DNA of 28,368 bases, taken from positions 1 to 28,368 of the forward strand of contig JAZKIY010000067.1 in the NCBI GenBank assembly GCA_040384665.1. The letters run 5' to 3'. The position numbers and the translations under genes are program-made. Below, piece by piece: positions 25,439 through 28,368 of this stretch (positions are counted from its first letter, which is position 1; each line of letters starts with the position of its first letter). Under the pieces are notes generated by a model that was given only the letters and a program-made list of their open reading frames with translations, did not search any database and had not been told where the DNA came from. The stretch comes from PCRC01 sp040384665 (GTDB taxonomy: Bacteria; Pseudomonadota; Gammaproteobacteria; Burkholderiales; Burkholderiaceae_C).

Positions 25439-25765
25439 CTAGCCGCCCGAGCCGGTGGTGGGCTTGGGCTTGTCTGCCGGTGCGCTGGCAGGCGCTGGTG
25501 CTGGCGCTGCGGTGGAGGGGGTGTCTTTGCTGGCCACGGCGGGGGCAGTGGTGGCTTCGGCGCCCGCAGGCTGGCCGCTGTTGCCACCGCGGAAATCGGT
25601 CACATACCAGCCCGAGCCCTTGAGCTGGAAGCCGGCGGCGGTCAACTGCTTCTTGAAGCTGGCGGCCCCACAGCTTGGGCAGTCGGTCAGCGGCAGGTCG
25701 GACATCTTTTGCAGAACGTCCTTGCTGTGCCCGCAGGATTCGCATTTGTAAGCGTAGATTGGCAT
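25439..25765 (-). CDS. FmdB-family zinc-ribbon protein
   Basis: 108 residues. MPIYAYKCESCGH with C8/C11 and C29/C32 (CPSCG) form a Zn-ribbon (CxxC_CxxC_SSSS regulatory domain), followed by GFQLKGSGWYVTDF, typical of FmdB/YHP proteins. The second half is a Pro/Ala/Thr-rich low-complexity tail. Often called a regulatory protein, but no role is proven. First gene of the long minus-strand run; a TATAAT box lies about 35 bp upstream. Confidence 0.92.
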   Translation of the reverse strand: MPIYAYKCESCGHSKDVLQKMSDLPLTDCPSCGAASFKKQLTAAGFQLKGSGWYVTDFRGGNSGQPAGAEATTAPAVASKDTPSTAAPAPAPASAPADKPKPTTGSGG

Positions 25766-25799
25766 GGCTGGTCAGAAGGGTGGAAACGCAAAACCTTCA

Positions 25800-25805
25800 A
25801 TTATA
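25800..25805 (-). promoter_or_regulatory. TATAAT -10 element, likely promoter of the fmdB-aspS run
   Basis: A perfect TATAAT on the minus strand about 35 bp before the fmdB start; transcription would begin near 25793. No good -35 hexamer is seen 16-18 bp upstream. GAAGG and CCTTC in the short leader can pair. Confidence 0.55.
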
Positions 25806-25863
25806 GGTGGCCGGGCTGTTTGGCCGGACCTCACCGTCACCCTGCCAGCGGTGCCAGGGGCCT

Positions 25864-27309
25864 TTAGTCCAGACCGGCCACCGGCTGGTGCGGGGTGCGG
25901 GTGTCTGTCAGCCACTGCGGCAACAGCGAACCGGCCAGCATGCCCACCAACGCCGCCAGCACGCCGGCCAGCTGGGCCGGGAACACCTCGCCCATCGGCG
26001 TGGCCAGACCGGCCAGCCAGGTCAGGATGCCGAGCCCGATGGACACCAGCGCGCCCTGGGTGGTGGCCCGGGCCCAGTACAGCCCAAAGACCAGCGGGAT
26101 GAACGCCCCCACCAGGGTGACCTGGTAGGCGCCGGAGACCAGTTCATAAATCGGCGTGCCCTGGCTGGCGATCGCGTACACCAGCACCAGGGCCGCAAAC
26201 ACCAGCACCGTGATGCGCATGGTCTTGAGCTGTTCGCGGTCGTCCACCATGGGTTTGAACTGGCGCCAGATGTTTTCCACAAAGGTCACGCTGGGGGCCA
26301 GCAGCGTGGCCGACGCGGCCGACTTGATGGCCGACAGCAAGGCACCAAAAAACAGCACCTGCATCACGAACGGCATTTTCTCCAGCACCAGAATGGGCAG
26401 GATTTTTTGCGGGTCGTCTTTCAGCAGCGTGGCAGTCTGCTCCGGCATGATGATCAGCGCACTGATGATGATGAACATCGGCACGAAGGCGAACAGGATG
26501 TAGCAGATGCCCCCGATCACCGGGCCGCGGGTGGCGGCGGTGTGGCTGTTGGCCGACATCACGCGCTGGAACACGTCCTGCTGCGGGATGGACCCGAACA
26601 TGATGGTGATGGCCGCCGCAATGAAGAAGGCGATGTCGTGGAAGCTGGGCTCGGGCCAGAACTTGAACAGGTCTTTGCTGACAGCCAGCGCCACCACCTG
26701 GTCGGCACCGCCAGCCAGGTTGGCGGCAAACACCGCGATGGTGCTCAGGCCCACCACCAGGATGATCATCTGCAGGAAGTCGGTGATCGCTACCGACCAC
26801 ATGCCACCGAACATGGTGTAGGCCAGGATCGACACCACGCCGATCACCATGCCCACCGGAACGCTGATGGCGCCACCCGACAGCACGTTGAACACCAGCC
26901 CGAGCGCGGTGACCTGCGCCGACACCCAGCCCAAATAGCTGAGCATGATGATCAGCGAGCAGACAATTTCCACCGTGCGGCCATAACGCTCGCGGTAGTA
27001 GTCGCTGATGGTCAGGAGCGTCATGCGGTAGAGCTTGCCGGCGATGAACAAACCCACCAGGATCAGGCAACTGCCGGCGCCAAACGGGTCTTCGACCACG
27101 CCTTTCAGGCCGTTCTCGATGAACTTCGCCGGGATGCCGAGCACCGTTTCCGAGCCAAACCAGGTGGCAAAGGTGGTGGTGACGATCATCATCAGCGGCA
27201 GGTTGCGCCCGGCAATGGCGAAATCGGCGGTGTTTTTCACCCGCTTGGCCGCATAAAGGCCGATCGCAATCGTCACCAGCAGGTAGAGGACAACAAGGGT
27301 CAACAGCAC
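25864..27309 (-). CDS. Sodium:solute symporter (SSS family)
   Basis: Inner-membrane Na+-coupled carrier of 481 residues with about 13 hydrophobic helices. The first helix starts at once (VLLTLVVLYLLVTIAIGLYA); SSS blocks include FATWFGSETVLGIPAKF, SDYYRERYGRTVE, YTMFGGMWSVAITDFLQMI and GSIPQQDVFQRVMSA, matching the Na+-site helices of the family. The substrate is not predictable; proline, pantothenate, acetate or sugars occur in the family. GTG 27309 was chosen: GGGAG lies 6 bp upstream and the helix begins there, while the longer frame is antisense to ubiB. GATAAT at 27334-27339 (minus) could be its -10. Confidence 0.9.
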   Translation of the reverse strand: MLLTLVVLYLLVTIAIGLYAAKRVKNTADFAIAGRNLPLMMIVTTTFATWFGSETVLGIPAKFIENGLKGVVEDPFGAGSCLILVGLFIAGKLYRMTLLTISDYYRERYGRTVEIVCSLIIMLSYLGWVSAQVTALGLVFNVLSGGAISVPVGMVIGVVSILAYTMFGGMWSVAITDFLQMIILVVGLSTIAVFAANLAGGADQVVALAVSKDLFKFWPEPSFHDIAFFIAAAITIMFGSIPQQDVFQRVMSANSHTAATRGPVIGGICYILFAFVPMFIIISALIIMPEQTATLLKDDPQKILPILVLEKMPFVMQVLFFGALLSAIKSAASATLLAPSVTFVENIWRQFKPMVDDREQLKTMRITVLVFAALVLVYAIASQGTPIYELVSGAYQVTLVGAFIPLVFGLYWARATTQGALVSIGLGILTWLAGLATPMGEVFPAQLAGVLAALVGMLAGSLLPQWLTDTRTPHQPVAGLD

Positions 27310-27362
27310 AGCACACTCCCGAATGTGGACCGGATTATCAACAAAACTAGGCCGCAGCCGCG

Positions 27363-28368
27363 TCAGTGCACGCTCATGCGCACCACAAAGACCATGACCA
27401 GCAGACCCAATACAAAACCCATGCCACCGTAGACCAGGCTTTGCAGCAGTTTGTTGGTGCGTTTTTGTTCGCGCAGCAATTCCAGCAGCTCGCGCTGGTC
27501 GCCGCCGTGCGGGCGGTTCAGGTAATCGTGCAGTAGCCGGGGCAGCTCGGGCAGCAGCTGGGCGTAGCGTGGCGCCTCGGCCTTGAACTGCTCCAGCAAC
27601 CGCTGCGGACCCACCTGGTCCTGCATCCACTTCTCCAGAAATGGTTTTGCGGTGCTCCACAGGTCCAGCTCCGGGTCCAACTCGCGGCCCAGGCCTTCGA
27701 TGTTGAGCAGGGTCTTCTGCAGCAACACCAGCTGGGGCTGGATTTCAACGTGGAAGCGGCGGGAGGTCTGGAACAGGCGCAACAGCACCATGCCCAGTGA
27801 AATTTCTTTCAGCGGCCGGTCAAAGTACGGCTCGCAGACGGTGCGAATGGCGGATTCGAGTTCGTCCACACGGGTGTTGGCGGGCACCCAGCCGGACTCG
27901 ATGTGCAGTTGCGCCACACGCTTGTAGTCGCGCCGGAAAAACGCAATGAAGTTCTGCGCCAGGTAGTCTTTGTCCACCTCGGTCAGCGTGCCGACGATGC
28001 CAAAGTCGAGCGAGATGTAGCGGCCAAAGGTGGCCGGGTCCAGGCTCACCTGGATGTTGCCCGGGTGCATGTCGGCATGGAAGAAGCCGTCGCGGAACAC
28101 CTGGGTGAAAAACAGCGTCACGCCGTCGCGCGCCAGCTTGCGGATGTCCACGCCCGCGTCGCGCAGGCGCTGCACCTGGCTGATGGGCACACCGTTCATG
28201 CGCTCCATCACCATCACGTCGGTGTGGCAATAGTCCCAGAACATCTCCGGGATCAACACCAGGTCCAGCCCCGCCATGTTGCGGCGCAGCTGGGCGGCGC
28301 TGGCGGCTTCGTGGACCAGGTCCAGCTCGTCGTGCAGGTACTTGTCGAACTCGGCCACCACCTCGCGC
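27363..28368 (-). CDS. ubiB: UbiB, ubiquinone biosynthesis atypical kinase (C-terminal part; 5' end outside window)
   Basis: ABC1/ADCK-type protein needed for ubiquinone synthesis, probably as an ATPase that handles lipid intermediates at the membrane. The frame is open to the window edge. Visible parts: EFDKYLHDELDLVHEAA, the nucleotide/metal motif FFHADMHPGNIQV, and the DFG-like LDFGIVG. Near the C-terminus LEKWMQDQVGP and an amphipathic stretch are followed by one transmembrane segment (SLVYGGMGFVLGLLVMVFVV), normal for UbiB. About 335 codons are seen of the usual ~520, so the N-terminal KxGQ region is missing. The symporter GTG starts 53 bp after the stop. Confidence 0.96.
   Translation of the reverse strand, partial: REVVAEFDKYLHDELDLVHEAASAAQLRRNMAGLDLVLIPEMFWDYCHTDVMVMERMNGVPISQVQRLRDAGVDIRKLARDGVTLFFTQVFRDGFFHADMHPGNIQVSLDPATFGRYISLDFGIVGTLTEVDKDYLAQNFIAFFRRDYKRVAQLHIESGWVPANTRVDELESAIRTVCEPYFDRPLKEISLGMVLLRLFQTSRRFHVEIQPQLVLLQKTLLNIEGLGRELDPELDLWSTAKPFLEKWMQDQVGPQRLLEQFKAEAPRYAQLLPELPRLLHDYLNRPHGGDQRELLELLREQKRTNKLLQSLVYGGMGFVLGLLVMVFVVRMSVH

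Noticed and set aside
25807..27432. Plus-strand frame of 541 codons opposite the symporter
   Set aside because: His/Asp/Gln-rich antisense of hydrophobic helices; no start signal.

Overview
The window is GC-rich, densely packed chromosomal DNA from a betaproteobacterium. Protein content, gene order (fmdB, DUF502, aspS, nudB, EEP phosphatase, cardiolipin synthase), the QueE cluster motif and two kinds of intergenic repeat all point to Burkholderiales, most likely Comamonadaceae. I cannot name the genus. No phage, insertion sequence, plasmid functions or CRISPR array is visible.

Layout. Positions 1-700 hold the 3' two thirds of fbp, followed by a tRNA-Thr(CGU) with a clear intrinsic terminator. 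About 240 bp without a credible gene follow. Positions 1063-6748 carry a CorC/HlyC membrane protein divergent from apaH, an RhlE helicase, a YpfJ-type zinc peptidase, pyrrolidone-carboxylate peptidase and a small membrane protein. Positions 6874-8482 (minus strand) hold queE-queD-dcd. Divergent from queE is a Y-family DNA polymerase (8695-9948) with a good LexA/SOS box upstream, then a CAP-domain lipoprotein.

From 25765 down to 11081 seventeen genes run without interruption on the minus strand: fmdB, DUF502, aspS, a lipoprotein esterase, nudB, an EEP phosphatase, clsB, an MBL-fold exonuclease, a saccharopine-dehydrogenase-like protein, an SRPBCC protein, a DUF2269 membrane protein, an ATP-dependent DNA ligase, folE, a BLUF photoreceptor, a 4HBT thioesterase, a DUF429 protein and a PPOX flavoprotein. 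Many junctions are 4-bp ATGA, GTGA or TTGA overlaps, which suggests translational coupling. The right end has an SSS-family sodium/solute symporter and a truncated ubiB.

Themes. (1) Pterin chemistry: FolE makes dihydroneopterin triphosphate, NudB sends it to folate, and QueD/QueE send it to queuosine; all four genes lie within 15 kb. (2) DNA repair: ATP ligase, MBL exonuclease and an SOS-controlled polymerase. (3) A dispersed ~60-70 bp repeat occurs five times with two core blocks at a constant 24-bp offset. One copy lies in frame inside clsB, one forms the 3' end and stop codon of the ligase gene, and one sits between the SOS box and the polymerase start. A second, GC-rich repeat forms both the stop of the BLUF gene and the start region of the thioesterase gene.
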